From Lampris incognitus (Eukaryota; Chordata; Actinopteri; Lampriformes; Lampridae), in NCBI RefSeq assembly GCF_029633865.1, contig NC_079219.1:12149420-12213419 (forward strand): a DNA stretch of 64,000 bases. The letters run 5' to 3'. The notes under the pieces were generated by a model. The model was not told the origin of the DNA. It did no database searches and worked only from the letters and a program-made list of their open reading frames with translations. A program made the translations under genes and the position numbers. Below, piece after piece: positions 20,353-31,925 of this stretch. How positions within the stretch are numbered: position 1 is the first letter of the stretch; each line of letters opens with the position of its first letter.

Positions 20353-23300
20353 GTGAGCCGACTTTCCTGTTCCCGCCGTCCTGCCCCACAGAACCATCTA
20401 GTTAGCGTTACCCTGGCCTGGGCTGACCAGCGGCTCACGGTGGGAGCATTCCTCAACTCGGGGGCTGATGAGTGTTTCCTGGACTCGGAGTTTGCTGCCC
20501 AGGCTAACATCCTGCTAGAGACGCTGGAGAAGCCCATTGAGGCCTTCGCACTGGACGAGCGCTGCCTGGCCAGCGTCACCCAACGCACCCACCCTGTCTC
20601 TCTCACCATAGCAGGTAACCATGTGGAGAGACTTCGGTTCTACATCATCCAGTCCCCGTTAGTCCCTGTGATCCTAGGGCGCCCCTGGTTCGTGCAGCAT
20701 GAGCCACACATCGCCTGGACCTCCGGTACCATCATGGAGTGGAGCTCCTCCTGTCATGCCCAATGTCTCCAGGCTGCTCCCGCCCCATCCCCCCGACGTG
20801 CCCCTAGTACCCCGCCTCCCGACCTCTCCTCTGTTCCCCCTGAGTACCATGAGTTAGGTGAGGTTTTCAGCAAGACCCAGGCCCAATCTCTTCCTCCTCA
20901 TCGGCATTATGACTGTGCTATCGACCTCCACTCTGGGGCACCCCTTCCCAGCAGTCGTCTGTACAGTCTGACCATCCCCGAGAAAGCTGCGATGGACGAG
21001 TACATCTCCGAGCCCTTGGCAGCGGGGCTCATTCAGCCCTCGTCCTCCCAGGTGGCAGATGGATTCTTTTTCGTGAAGAAGAAGGACAGGGGCCTCCGAC
21101 CCTGCATTGACTATTGCCAACTCAATGAGATAACCGTCAAAAACAAGTACCCTCTTCCTCTCATGAGTTCCACCCTTGAGCCCCTCACCCAGGCTACAGT
21201 CTTCACTAAGCTGGACCTCCGGTGTGCCTATCATCTGGTCCGGATCCGGAAGGGGGACGAGTGGAAGACAGCCTTTAAGACGCCCCGGGGTCATATGAGT
21301 ACCTGGTCATGCCGTTTGGCCTCACCAACGCCCCGGCGGTATTCCAGGCTCTCATGAATGACATTCTCCGCGACATGCTCGACGAGTTTGTGGTGGTGTA
21401 CCTCGATCACATCCTCATCTTCTCCAGGACCCTCGAGGAACATGTCCAGCATGTCCGCCGGGTACTCGAACGTCTCCTCCGGAACCGGCTCTTCGTCAAG
21501 GCAGAGAAGTGCCGGTTCCATTCCCCTTCCGTTGACTACCTGGGCTTCGTCGTTGAGAGGGGACAGACCCGGGCCGACCCCCGCAAGATCCAGGCTGTGG
21601 TGGACTGGGCCGATCCCACATCACGGAAGGAATTACAGAGCTTCCTCGGGTTTGCGAACTTCTATCAGAGGTTCATCCGGAACTAAAGCTGCGTGGCAGA
21701 ACCTCTCACCAGGCTGACCTCCCCCTCCCAGCCGTTCATCTGGTCCCCGGCTGCCCGGTCTGCATTCCAGTCCCTCAAGGAGAGGTTCACCAGCGCCCCG
21801 GTCCTGCTCCACCCCGACCCCAGGAGGCAGTTCATCGTAGAGGTGGACACTTCGGACACCGGGTTGGGGGCTGTCCTCTCCCAGCGGTTAGCGTCTGATC
21901 AGAAGGTCCGCCCATGCACCTTCTTCTCTCGCCGGTTCCTCCCTGCCGAGGAGAACTACGATGTCGGGAACCGGGAGCTGCTGGCAGTGGTGGCTGCTCT
22001 GGAGGAGTGGCGCCATTGGCTGGAGGGAACGGCCAGATGGTGAACGGCGGAACAGCCGTTCACCATCTGGACGGATCATAAGAACTTGACGTTCATCCGG
22101 GCAACCAGGGTCCCGCAACACGAAGGCAGACTCCCTGTCCCGACAACACCCGAGGAGGGAGCCAGCTACAGAGGAGCCGACTCCCATCCTTCCTGAGGCC
22201 AGGGTGGTTGGCGTGGTTACCTGGGGCATCGAGACCGTGGTCAGGCAGGCGTTGCGCTCCCACCCCGCCCCGAGCCACGTCCCTCCACGCCGCCTATTCA
22301 TCCCGGACGCAGTCCGGCCCCGGGTTCTCCAGTGGGGCCATGCCAGTCAGTTTGCTTGCCACCCGGGTGGCTCGGCGTTTCTGGTGGCCCACCATGAGGA
22401 ACAACGTCAGGGACGTCGTAGGGGCCTGCCCCGTCTGTGCTCGCACCAAGGCCTCTCACCAGGCACCCGCGGGTCTGCTGCAGCCCCTCCCAACTCCAAG
22501 CCGGCCCTGGTCCCATGTGGCGTTGGAGTTTGTCTCCGGACTGCCTCCCTCCCAGGGTAACACTGTGATCCTGACAGTGGTGGACCGCTTCAGTAAGGGA
22601 GTGCACCTGGTGGCCCTCCCCAGACTCCCATCGGCTTCTGAGATGGCGGACCTCCTGACGAGCCACGTGTTCCGTCTCCACGGCCTTCCCCTGGACGTCG
22701 TCTCGGACCGAGGGCCCCAGTTCGTCTCCCAGGTATGGCGGGCCTTTTGTAAGGGGTTGGGTGCATCTGTTAGTCTCTCCTCTGGCTATCACCCACAGAC
22801 TAACGGACAGACAGAGAGGATGAACCAGAGCGTGGAGTCTGCCCTCCGGTGCGTGGCTGCCAAGAAGCCCAGCTCCTGGAGCCGGTTCCTCCCCTGGATC
22901 GAGTATGCCATCAACTCCCTGGTCAGCTCTGCCACCGGCCTCTCACCTTTTGAGGTGTCCCTGGGCTACCAGCCGCCTCTCTTTGCTGCGCAGGAGTCGG
23001 AAGTGGCGGTTCCCTCCGTGCAGGCCCATCTGAACCGGTGTCGTCGCGTCTGGGAGGTGACCAGAGCTGCTCTGCTCCGGGCAGCTGAGCGCGCCAGTCG
23101 GGGAGCCAACCGACGCTGGTCTCCAGCACCTACGTACCAACCAGGCCAAAGGGTGTGGCTGTCCTCGAAGGATCTCCCGCTTCAGTCCACCGTGAAGAAG
23201 CTGAACCCCCGGTTTGTCGGGCCCTTTGAGATCAGGAAGGTTCTCAGCCCCGCGGCGGTGAGTCTTAAGCTTCCGGCTTCCTTGAAGACCCATCCCGTGT

Positions 23301-23598
23301 TTCATGTGTCTCGGGTTAAGCCTGTCTCCCACAGTCTTCTGATGCCTCCGGCCCCGGCTCCGCCTCCCCCTGAGATCGTGGATGGGCACCCCCAGTGGAA
23401 GGTCCGCCAGCTGCTGGACGTCCGGCGCTGAGGACGGGGGTTCCAGTATTTGGTGGACTGGGAGGGCTACGGTCCGGAACAACGTAGCTGGGTCTCCCGC
23501 CAGCTCATCCTGGACCCTGGGCTGCTCACTGAGTTCCATCATTCCCATCCCGACAAACCGGGCAAGTCGCCTCGTGGCTCCCGTGAAGGGGGGGGTAC
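20353..23598 (+). pseudogene. Sushi-type gypsy Pol with several breaks
   Basis: Pol is in the -1 frame relative to Gag. The protease block reads FLNSGADECFLD, so the catalytic Asp is Asn. RT follows (DYCQLNEITVKNKYPLP, VFTKLDLRCAYHLVRI), with a frame break near 21295. The catalytic YLDD box reads [14 protein letters not shown] stop lies at 21684. RNase H ([19 protein letters not shown]) is followed by a stop created by a small inverted duplication at 22030-22068. The integrase frame 22208-23431 has [22 protein letters not shown] and [15 protein letters not shown]. Its first catalytic Asp appears as Glu (ALEFVSGLP). A TGA at 23429 splits off the chromodomain ([18 protein letters not shown]). 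The copy is inactive. Confidence 0.9.
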
Positions 23599-24015
23599 TG
23601 TTATGGCTCGCTCACCCCGCGCCGTGGCCCGCCCACCCCGCGCCAGCAGCCAATCGGCTCGTCAGGGCCGGACTTAGTCATCAGGGCTGGGCTTAAGTTT
23701 GGTGGCCTCCCACGTGCCCGTTGCCAGTTCGTGTTGTGGCTGCTCTCCTCTCACGGTCCTTTTCTCTACGAACTCATCCCAGCCCTTGGTTCATGTTTTT
23801 CCCTTGCAAAGTTTCCCCGTGGAAGTATGCTGCCGTGTCCCCGTTTGGATTACCCGCGAGTTTTTTCCCCCCTTGGACTTTCCGTTTTTTCCTTGTCGCT
23901 CATTGCCTTCCGATGTTTGACTATTTGTACGCGTAAGGAATAAAGTACGCCAGTTTTCGGCTAACCCCATCTATGTCTGGTGTCGTGTGCTTGGGGTCTT
24001 CCACAAACCCTAACA
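23599..24015 (+). repeat. 3' LTR of gypsy element
   Basis: It matches the 5' LTR from TGTTATGG to CCTAACA but lacks about 20 bases near 23736. The R-start block reads gccagttcgt instead of gtcagttcgt. AATAAA is at about 23939. Confidence 0.92.
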
Positions 24016-24680
24016 GCCGCTCTGTTTTAACTGTTCTATAGTGCAATATATACGGACTTTACAAAGTTTGTGAAGAGCTTCCTGCAACTGCTGGAAATGC
24101 CTGCACTGTGGTACAGTATATACTGTTTTCTGCAGTGTTTGTGAAGTTCTGTAATTTTTCTGCTGCTTTGTGTGAGTACTTGAACAGTTCTGGTTTTCTT
24201 CATTTAATGTATTGTATGATACATATATAAGTTCTAATCTTCTCTCCTCTCTTTCTCTCCTGCTCTTTCTTTTAACCAGTTTTAACCAGTATTACATGCA
24301 CACTCATGCACATGCATGCACTTGCACACGTACATACATGCACACGTACATATAAGTATATTCACATGCACACACGTGCACATACGTACATATGATTTAA
24401 AGTCCCATGGGACCATTGAAATGTTCCAGATGTTTGGGGAGTACTTAAACTGTGCTCAGAGAAAGCATCTCTGTTAGACAGGCCTTCCAACTGGTACCAG
24501 TTTGTAATTGTACAATGTTGGGGAATTTTCAGTAAATACTTTGAAGAGAATTACTTTGTGTTTTGACTTTGCCATTAACCACACAATGCTCTGAAATCCA
24601 CTTTAAAGAGGCTTTGAATCCTCCACATCTTTTACCTATTTGTCTTTGTCTGTTATGGACCCTGAGTATGCAATAAAATT

Positions 24681-24683
<3 letters not shown>
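24016..24683. other. Spacer with ACATGCAC-type repeats
   Basis: No gene is seen. From 24295 to 24392 there is a degenerate tandem tract of alternating purine/pyrimidine words (catgcaca, cacgtaca). Confidence 0.55.

Positions 24684-24762
<79 letters not shown>
24684..24762. repeat. (AT)n(GT)n microsatellite
   Basis: An uninterrupted AT run of about 57 bases passes directly into a GT run of about 20 bases. Confidence 0.97.
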
Positions 24763-24856
24763 ATAAAATCCACTGAGTCAAGTAAATTCTTTATGAGAGA
24801 GTACAAGCCTGTTTCATTCCATAAGCAATCATCAGCTGTTAATTGGCCCTGTTTAC

Positions 24857-26371
24857 TATTACTTTTGGCTGCTCCCGTTAGGGGTAGCCACAGCGGATCA
24901 TCCGTTTCCATTTCTTCCTGTCCTCTGCATCTTCCTCTGTCACACCAGCCACCTGCATGTCCTCCCTCACCACATCCATAAACCTCCTCTTTGGCATTCC
25001 TCTTTTATTCTTCCCTCGCAGCTCCATATTCGGCATCCTTCTCCCAATATACCCAGCATCTCTCCTCCACACATGTCTAAACCTTCTCAATCTTGCCTCT
25101 CTTGCTTTGTCTCCAAACTGTCCAACCTGAGCTGTCCCTCTAATATTATCGTTCCTAATCCTGTCCTTCTTCGTCACTCCCAATGCAAATCTTAGCATCT
25201 TCAACACTGCCACCTCCAGCTCCACCTCCTGTCTTTTCATCAGTGCATCTGTCTCCAAATCATATAACATAGCTGGTCTCACAACCATCTTGTACACCTT
25301 CCCTTTAACTCTTGCGGGTACCCTTCTGTCGCAAATCACTCCTGACACTCTTCTCCACCCACTCCACCCTGCCTGCACTCTCCTCTTCACCTCTCTTCTG
25401 CACTCCCCGTTACTTTGGACAGTTGACCCCAAGTATTTAAACTCATATGCCTTTGTCACCTCCACTCCTTGCATCCTCACCATTCCACTGTGCTCCCTCT
25501 CATTCACGCATAGGTATTCCATCTTGCTCCTACTGACTTTCATTCCTCTTCTCTCCGGTGCATACCTCCACCTGTCCAGGCTCTCCTCAACCTGCACCCT
25601 ACTCTCACTACATATCACAACGTCATCTGCAAACATCATAGTCCACGGAGACTCCTGCCTGATCTCGTCCGTCAACCTGTCCATCACCATTGCAAACAAG
25701 AAAGGGCTCAGAGCCGATCCTTGATGCAGTCCCATCTCCACCTTGAACCCATCTGTCATTCCAACCGCACATCTCACAACTGTCACACTTCCCTCATACA
25801 TATCCTGCACCACTCCTACATACTTCTCTGCAACTCCCAACTTCCTCATACAATACCACACCTCCTTTCTCAGCACCCTGTCATAAGCTTTCTCTAAATC
25901 CACAAAGACACAATGCAACTCTTTCTGGCCTTCTCTATACTTCTCAGTCAACATTCTCAAAGCAAAAATCACATCTGTGGTGGTGCTCTTTCATGGCATC
26001 AAACCATACTGCTGCTCGCTAATCATCACCTCTTCTCTTAACCTAGCTTCTATTACTCTTTCCCAAATCTTCATGCCGTGGCTGATCAACTTTATACATC
26101 TGTAGTTGCTACAGTTCTGCACATCGCCTTGTTCTGGAAAATCGGTACCAGTATGCTTCTTCTCCACTCCTCAGTCATCCTCTCACTTTCCAAGATTGTG
26201 TTAAACAATCTAGTTAAAACTCCACTGCCATCTCTCCTAAACATCTCCATGCCTCCACAAGTATGTCTCCAGGACCAACTGCCTTTCCACTCTTCATCCT
26301 CTTCATAGCGGCCCTCACTTCCTCCTTGCTAATCCACTGCACTTCCTGATTCACTATCCCCACATCATCAA

Positions 26372-26451
<80 letters not shown>

Positions 26452-26748
26452 CTTCATTCATCAGCCCCTCAAAGTACTCCTTCCACCTTCTCAACACACT
26501 CTCCTCGCTTGTCAGCACATTTCCATCTCTATTCTTGATCACCCTAACTTGCTGTACATCCTTCGCAGCTCGGTCCCTCTGTCTAGCCAATCGGTACAAG
26601 TCCTTTTCTCCTTCCTTAGTGTCTAACCTGTCATACAACTCACCATATGCCTTTGCCACCTCTCTTTGCTTTACGCTGCATTTCCTTGTACTCTTGTCTA
26701 CTCTCTTCATTTCTCTGACTATCCCGCTTCTTCTTTGCCAACCAGGCA
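24857..26748 (-). mobile_element. RTE-type LINE, 5'-truncated copy
   Basis: The reverse strand matches the 3' two thirds of the intact RTE at 26900-30049. The frame 25972-24878 reads from LEKAYDRV (motif A) through GLHQGSALSPFLF and FADDVVIC (catalytic loop) to the C-terminus CGYP. The upstream part (26748-26000) is broken by stops and by a CT microsatellite. It ends with the shared 3' end ggctgctcccgttaggggt (reverse). It lies head to head with the intact copy. Confidence 0.9.
26373..26446. repeat. (CT)n microsatellite inside RTE copy
   Basis: An uninterrupted CT run of about 74 bases. On the reverse strand it would encode an artificial Arg-Glu repeat in the LINE reading frame, so it arose by expansion of a short GA-rich codon stretch (the intact copy has GAGAGCGAGAGAAG here). 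Confidence 0.95.
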
Positions 26749-26899
26749 TGAAAACGGGTCAGGGGTGAAAAAGGTGAGAAGGATACAACCCTCTAGGGGG
26801 GTCCGGGGGAGCATAAAATTTTGAACATTTTATATTTAAATGCATCAATCTGGTGCACTTTGAGAGAAAAATCAAGCATAATTACAACACAGTATGTAT

Positions 26900-29800
26900 G
26901 TTCACATTATAACCCAGCCACTGAGGATGCACAAGCCAGTGCATCCTTAGTGCCGGTCCCAAGCCCGGACAAATGGGGAGGGTTGCATCAGGAAGGGCAT
27001 CCGGCGTAAAATCTTTGCCAAATCAAATATGCGGATCATAAATAAGACTTACATACCGGATCAGTCGAGGCCCGGGTTACCAACGACCGCCACCGGTACT
27101 GTTAACCAGCAGGGTGTCGGTGGAAACTATGCTACTGTTGGGCGAAGGAGAAAGAGAGGGGGAAAGCATGTCCAGAGGCAGCTAGAGAGGAGGAAGGGTA
27201 GGCATGTGGAGGTGAGAGTTGGAACTTTGAATGTTGGCACTATGACTGGTAAAGGGAGAGAGCTGGCTGACATGATGGAAAGAAGAAAGGTAGGCATACT
27301 GTGTGTGCAAGAGACCAGGTGGAAGGGGAGTAAGGCCAGGAGTATCGGAGGTGGGTTCAAACTCTTCTACCATGGTGTGAATGGGAGGAGTAATGGGGTA
27401 GGGGTAATTCTGAAGGAAGAGTATGTCAAGAGCGTGCTGGAGGTGAAGAGAGTGTCAGACAGAGGGATGAGTATGAACCTGGAAATTGAAGGTTTATTGC
27501 TGAATGTTATCAGCGCATATGCCCCGCAAGTTGGGTGTGAGATGGATGAAAAAGAAGAATTCTGGAGTGAGTTGGACGACATGGTGGAGAGGGTACCCAA
27601 GGAGAAGAGAGTGGTGATTGGAGCGGACTTCAATGGACATGTTGGTGAAGGGAACAGAGGTGATGAGGAGGTGATGGGAAGGTATGGAGTCAAGAAGAGA
27701 AATGTGGAAGGACAGATGGTGGTCGATTTTGCGAAAAGGATGGAAATGGCTGTGGTGAATACATATTTCAAGAAGAGGGAGGAACACAGGGTGACGTACA
27801 AGAGTGGAGGAAAGTGCACACAGGTGGACTATATCTTATGTAGAAGGCGCCATCTAAAAGGGATTGGAGACTGCAAGGTGGTGACAGGGGAGAACGTAGC
27901 TAGGCAGCATCGGATGGTGGTCTGTAGGATGACTTTGGAGACCAAGAAGAGGAAGCGAGTGAAGACACAGCCGAAGATCAAATGGTGGAAGTTGAAGAAG
28001 GAAGACTGTTGTGTGGAGTTCAGACAGGAGTTAAGACAGGCACTGGGTGGTAGTGAAGAGTTGCCAGATGGCTGGAAAACCACTGAAGAAATAGTGAGGG
28101 AGACAGCTAGGAAGGTACTTGGTGTGTCATCAGGGCAGAGGAAGGAAGACAAGGAGACTTGGTGGTGGAATGAGGAAGTACAGCAAATTATACAGAGGAA
28201 AAGGTTGGCAAAGAAGAAGTGGGATAGTAAGAGAGATGAAGAAAGTAGACAGGAGTACAAGGAGATGCAGCGTAAAGCAAAGAGAGAGGTGGCAAAGGCA
28301 AAGGAAAAGGCGTATGGTGAGTTGTATGACAGATTAGACACTAAGGAAGGAGAAAAGGACTTGTACCGATTGGCTAGACAGAGGGACCAAGCTGCAAAGG
28401 ATGTGCAGCAAGTTAGGGCGATCAAGGATAGAGATGGAAATGTGCTGACAAGCGAGGAGAGTGTGCTAAGAAGGTGGAAGGAATACTTTGAGGGGCTGAT
28501 GAATGAAGAAAATGAGAGCGAGAGAAGGTTGGATGATGTAGGGATAGTGAATCAGGAAGTTCAGCGGATTAGCAAGGAGGAAATGAGGGCAGCTATGAAG
28601 AGGGTGAAGAGTGGAAAGGCAGTTGGTCCTGATGACATACCTGTGGAGGCATGGATATGTTTAGGAGAGATGGCAGTGGAGTTTTTAACTAGATTTTTTA
28701 ACACAATCCTGGAAAGTGAGAGGATGCCTGAGGAGTGGAGAAGAAGCATACTGGTACTGATTTTCAAGAACAAGGGCGATGTGCAGAACTGTAACAACTA
28801 CAGAGGTATAAAGTTGATCAGCCACAGCATGAAGATTTGGGAAAGAGTACTAGAAGCTAGGTTAAGAGGAGAGGTGACCATCAGCGAGCAGCAGTATGGT
28901 TTCATGCCACGAAAGAGCACCACAGATGCGATGTTTGCTTTGAGAATGTTGATTGAGAAGTATAGAGAAGGCCAGAAAGAGTTGCATTGTGTCTTTGTAG
29001 ATTTAGAGAAAGCTTATGACAGAGTGCCGAGAGAGGAGGTGTGGTATTGTATGAGGAAGTCAGGAGTTGCAGAGAAGTATGTAGGAGTGGTGCAGGATAC
29101 GTATGAGGGAAGTGTGACAATGGTGAGGTGTGCGGTTGGAATGACAGATGGGTTCAAGGTGGAGGTGGGATTACATCAAGGATCGGCTCTTAGCCCTTTC
29201 TTGTTTGCAATGGTGATGGACAGGTTGACGGACAAGATCAGGCAGGAGTCTCCATGGACGATGATGTTCGCGGATGACATTGTGATCTGTAGCGAGAGTA
29301 GGGTGCAGGTTGAGGAGAGCCTGGAGAGGTGGAGGTATGCACTAGAGAGAAGAGGAATGAAAGTCAGTAGGAGCAAGACGGAATACTTATGCGTGAATGA
29401 GAGAGAGGACAGTGGAATGGTCAGGATGCAAGGAGTGGAGGTGACAAAGGCATTTGAGTTTAAATACTTGGGGTCAACTGTCCAAAGTAACGGGGAGTCT
29501 AGTAGAGAGGTGAAAAAGAGAGTGCAGGCAGGTTGGAGTGGGTGGAGAAGTGTGTCAGGAGTGATTTGCGACAGAAGGGTATCAGCAAGAGTTAAAGGGA
29601 AAGTTTACAAGATGGTTGTGAGACCAGCTATGTTATATGGTTTGGAGACAGTGGCACTGACGAAAAGACAGGAGGCGGAGCTGGAGGTGGCAGAGTTGAA
29701 GATGCTAAGATTTTCACTGGGAGTAACGAAGAAGGACAGGATTAGGAACGATTATATTAGAGGGACCGCTCAGGTTGGACGGTTTGGAGACAAAGCAAGA

Positions 29801-30049
29801 GAGGCAAGATTGAGATGGCTTGGACATGTGTGGAGGAGAGATGCTGAGTATATTGGGAGAAGGATGCTGAATATGGAGCTGCCAGGGAAGAGGAGAAGAG
29901 GAAGGCCAAAGAGGAGATTTATGGATGTGGTGAGGGAAGACATGCAGGTGGCTGGTGTGACAGAGGAAGATGCAGAAGACAGGAAGAAATGGAAACGGAT
30001 GATCCGCTGTGGCGACCCCTAACGGGAGCAGCCGAAAGTAGTAGTAGAT
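26900..30049 (+). mobile_element. RTE-type LINE, near full length
   Basis: The element starts near the typical 5' block (cggacaaatggggagggttg at about 26968) and ends with aacgggagcagccgaaag and a short (TAG)n tail at about 30049. It holds one uninterrupted ORF. Other copies of the family are at 24857-26748 (-), 46795-48205 (+), 52199-53290 (-) and 53745-53937 (+). Confidence 0.9.
27029..30022 (+). CDS. RTE LINE endonuclease-reverse transcriptase (intact)
   Basis: A single open frame of 997 codons. Residues 60-330 form the apurinic-type endonuclease: VGTLNVGTMTGKGRELADMM, VQETRWKG (catalytic Glu), GADFNGHVGE (Asp/Asn) and the later QHRMVVCRM. Residues 520-780 form the RT: SGKAVGPDDIPVEAW, FKNKGDVQNCNNYRG, FVDLEKAYDRV (motif A), GLHQGSALSPFLF (motif B) and FADDIVI (motif C, both Asp kept). 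A basic C-terminal region (GKRRRGRPKRRFMDVVRED) follows. All catalytic motifs that I can check are intact. This is the best candidate in the window for an active or recently active LINE. Its N-terminal part is often annotated as craniofacial development protein 2-like in fish, which is a LINE misannotation. Confidence 0.93.
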   Translation: MRIINKTYIPDQSRPGLPTTATGTVNQQGVGGNYATVGRRRKRGGKHVQRQLERRKGRHVEVRVGTLNVGTMTGKGRELADMMERRKVGILCVQETRWKGSKARSIGGGFKLFYHGVNGRSNGVGVILKEEYVKSVLEVKRVSDRGMSMNLEIEGLLLNVISAYAPQVGCEMDEKEEFWSELDDMVERVPKEKRVVIGADFNGHVGEGNRGDEEVMGRYGVKKRNVEGQMVVDFAKRMEMAVVNTYFKKREEHRVTYKSGGKCTQVDYILCRRRHLKGIGDCKVVTGENVARQHRMVVCRMTLETKKRKRVKTQPKIKWWKLKKEDCCVEFRQELRQALGGSEELPDGWKTTEEIVRETARKVLGVSSGQRKEDKETWWWNEEVQQIIQRKRLAKKKWDSKRDEESRQEYKEMQRKAKREVAKAKEKAYGELYDRLDTKEGEKDLYRLARQRDQAAKDVQQVRAIKDRDGNVLTSEESVLRRWKEYFEGLMNEENESERRLDDVGIVNQEVQRISKEEMRAAMKRVKSGKAVGPDDIPVEAWICLGEMAVEFLTRFFNTILESERMPEEWRRSILVLIFKNKGDVQNCNNYRGIKLISHSMKIWERVLEARLRGEVTISEQQYGFMPRKSTTDAMFALRMLIEKYREGQKELHCVFVDLEKAYDRVPREEVWYCMRKSGVAEKYVGVVQDTYEGSVTMVRCAVGMTDGFKVEVGLHQGSALSPFLFAMVMDRLTDKIRQESPWTMMFADDIVICSESRVQVEESLERWRYALERRGMKVSRSKTEYLCVNEREDSGMVRMQGVEVTKAFEFKYLGSTVQSNGESSREVKKRVQAGWSGWRSVSGVICDRRVSARVKGKVYKMVVRPAMLYGLETVALTKRQEAELEVAELKMLRFSLGVTKKDRIRNDYIRGTAQVGRFGDKAREARLRWLGHVWRRDAEYIGRRMLNMELPGKRRRGRPKRRFMDVVREDMQVAGVTEEDAEDRKKWKRMIRCGDP

Positions 30050-31633
30050 TACAGTGGAAAAACAAATGATCCGCTGTTTCTATGTCTGTCTTGCAAAATT
30101 GACAAGAATTACAGTCTACATTAAATTTTAATCTTATAAATTCACTTGAGGGGTAAATTTCATTAATTATCTTGAAGTGAACCTCTTTGGCTTTGTGGGG
30201 GTGGGGTAGGGAATGAAATGTATCTTTTTTCTAATTCTATGGGCATCCAAATTTGAGTATATGTCTAAGATATAATTCCTTCTTAAAGGGTCAGGATAAC
30301 ATATCTTCAACAGCGAGTTTCTGATAAAGTAATTATTGCAGGTTCTATCGTCAAAATTTAAGTTGTCCATCATTAAGGGGTGAAGTATGGGGCTGACAGA
30401 GGAGTAAATAAGACATTGTGAGACCACCATCTCGAGTTGTATAGGGATCGCACCTATTACCATGTCATTCACCTTTTCAGAGGAGGATAAGCTATATTTC
30501 AAACACAACTCATTATAATTCAATAAATTGCCTCTGTCATCCATGATGTGTGTAATGGACCAAATACCCTTCTTTCACCACTCTTCCAAAAACAAAGATT
30601 TTCTTAAACAGGACACATCTATTATTCCAAATCAGGATCTCATGGGGGGTAAAGTTGTGTTTAAACAACAGTTTCCAATATTGTAAAACTTGTTTATGAA
30701 GGGCGGATAAACGTAACGGTAAATTGGACAATTCAAAAGAAAAGCTATCCCTCTCATTTTTTAAAAATTGCATTGGGAATGGCGTGCCAAATCACCATCA
30801 CATCTATGACAAAGGCTTATAGCCACTTCAGTTAAATCATACCATTCATAATGTCAAAATCAGTGGCATTCAACCCCCCATTTTCACAACTTTTCAAGAG
30901 GTCACTTTCTGATATAATGACACTTGTTTTTCCAAATAAAATTGAAATGAGTTTGGTTTATGAATTTAATCATTCTAGATGAGATAGCCAATGAGTAAGC
31001 AGGGCAAATAGATCTAGAAAGACTCGCCATCTTGGTGAGTAGAGTCCTCCCAAACAGAGAAATGTCCCTCTGTAACCAGCTGTTCAGTATAGCTTTACAT
31101 TTTGTATTATTATTCTGAATATTCGTCTCTTCTCTTGAATTGGCTTTTACTTAAGTTAATGCCTAAATATTTAACCTCAGTTTTAACAGGCGCACCAAAT
31201 AAAGATCTAGCATGATGCTCATGTATAGCCAGAAGTTCACATTTGTTTATATTTAGAGTTAAACATGATGCTTTAGTGAAGATCTCATCTGATGTAAGGG
31301 CCAAGGGGATCTGCGAGGCATTTTTAAAGAAAGTGTGATGTCACCCGCAAGTTGACTTATCAAGAATTTGTTGCCCAAGACCTCTAGGCCATCAATGTTA
31401 TCATTTCTAATTAGAAAGGAAAGTAATTCTGCTACAATAATGAATAATAGAGGGGAGCTGCCTTCCTTGCCTAATGCCCCTCTTAATCCCAAATCTTGGG
31501 CAGGTACTATCAGGTAAGGACACACAACTGTTTATATCCTTGTATAACATGCTTATGACAACAACAAACGTTTCTCCAAAACCAAAATGACGTAGGGTCT
31601 GTAAGATGAAAGGGTGCTCAACAGAATCGAATG

Positions 31634-31925
31634 TGTTGAGATATGACACCAGCGTATTTGTATGACTATGTGTTACTGTGTACTATTATTTTGTTTACGA
31701 CTTTGTTTGTCCACAAGTGGGCGGTGTTGCGCTTGCATGCGCGGTGGGATTACGTCACTGAGACGCCGTTCATTTTTCTTCATCTCCCCAAACTACCGAA
31801 TAAACGGAGGCTGCATTTTTCCCTCCAGCAGAAGTTCGGTAGTCAGTACGATTCTTTATAACGGTTTAATAATCTACTTCATCTGCGCAGAGATAGACAT
31901 AAAGTATTAGTCTAGTCTTCTAACA
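31634..31925 (+). mobile_element. Solo LTR in L1/Tx1 LINE
   Basis: The 292-bp unit begins TGTTGAGATATG and ends CTTCTAACA. It is flanked by a perfect 5-bp duplication, gaatg (31629-31633 and 31926-31930). Removing it restores the LINE text FLDFHKAF-DSVEHPF. AATAAA at 31799-31804 gives + orientation. A TACGTCA block near 31751 may be part of its promoter. Confidence 0.88.

Larger units (their letters stand above)
18755..24015 (+). mobile_element. Sushi-type (chromovirus) gypsy retrotransposon
   Basis: The element is bounded by LTRs TGTTATGG...CCTAACA at 18755-19194 (440 bp) and 23599-24015 (417 bp). An identical 5-bp target duplication, gccgc, lies at 18750-18754 and 24016-24020. Between them lie gag, protease, RT, RNase H, integrase and a chromodomain, in the order of gypsy chromoviruses. 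The LTRs differ by an indel of about 20 bp near 18895 and by scattered substitutions, so the insertion is not recent. A G-rich polypurine tract (gaaggggggggta) directly precedes the 3' LTR. Confidence 0.95.

Noticed and set aside
26354-26749. Protein with an Arg-Glu repeat
   Set aside because: The repeat is a CT microsatellite inside a reverse-strand RTE copy, not a real gene.
31110-31525. Short reverse-strand proteins near 31.3 kb as host genes
   Set aside because: They are RT pieces of the L1/Tx1 LINE.
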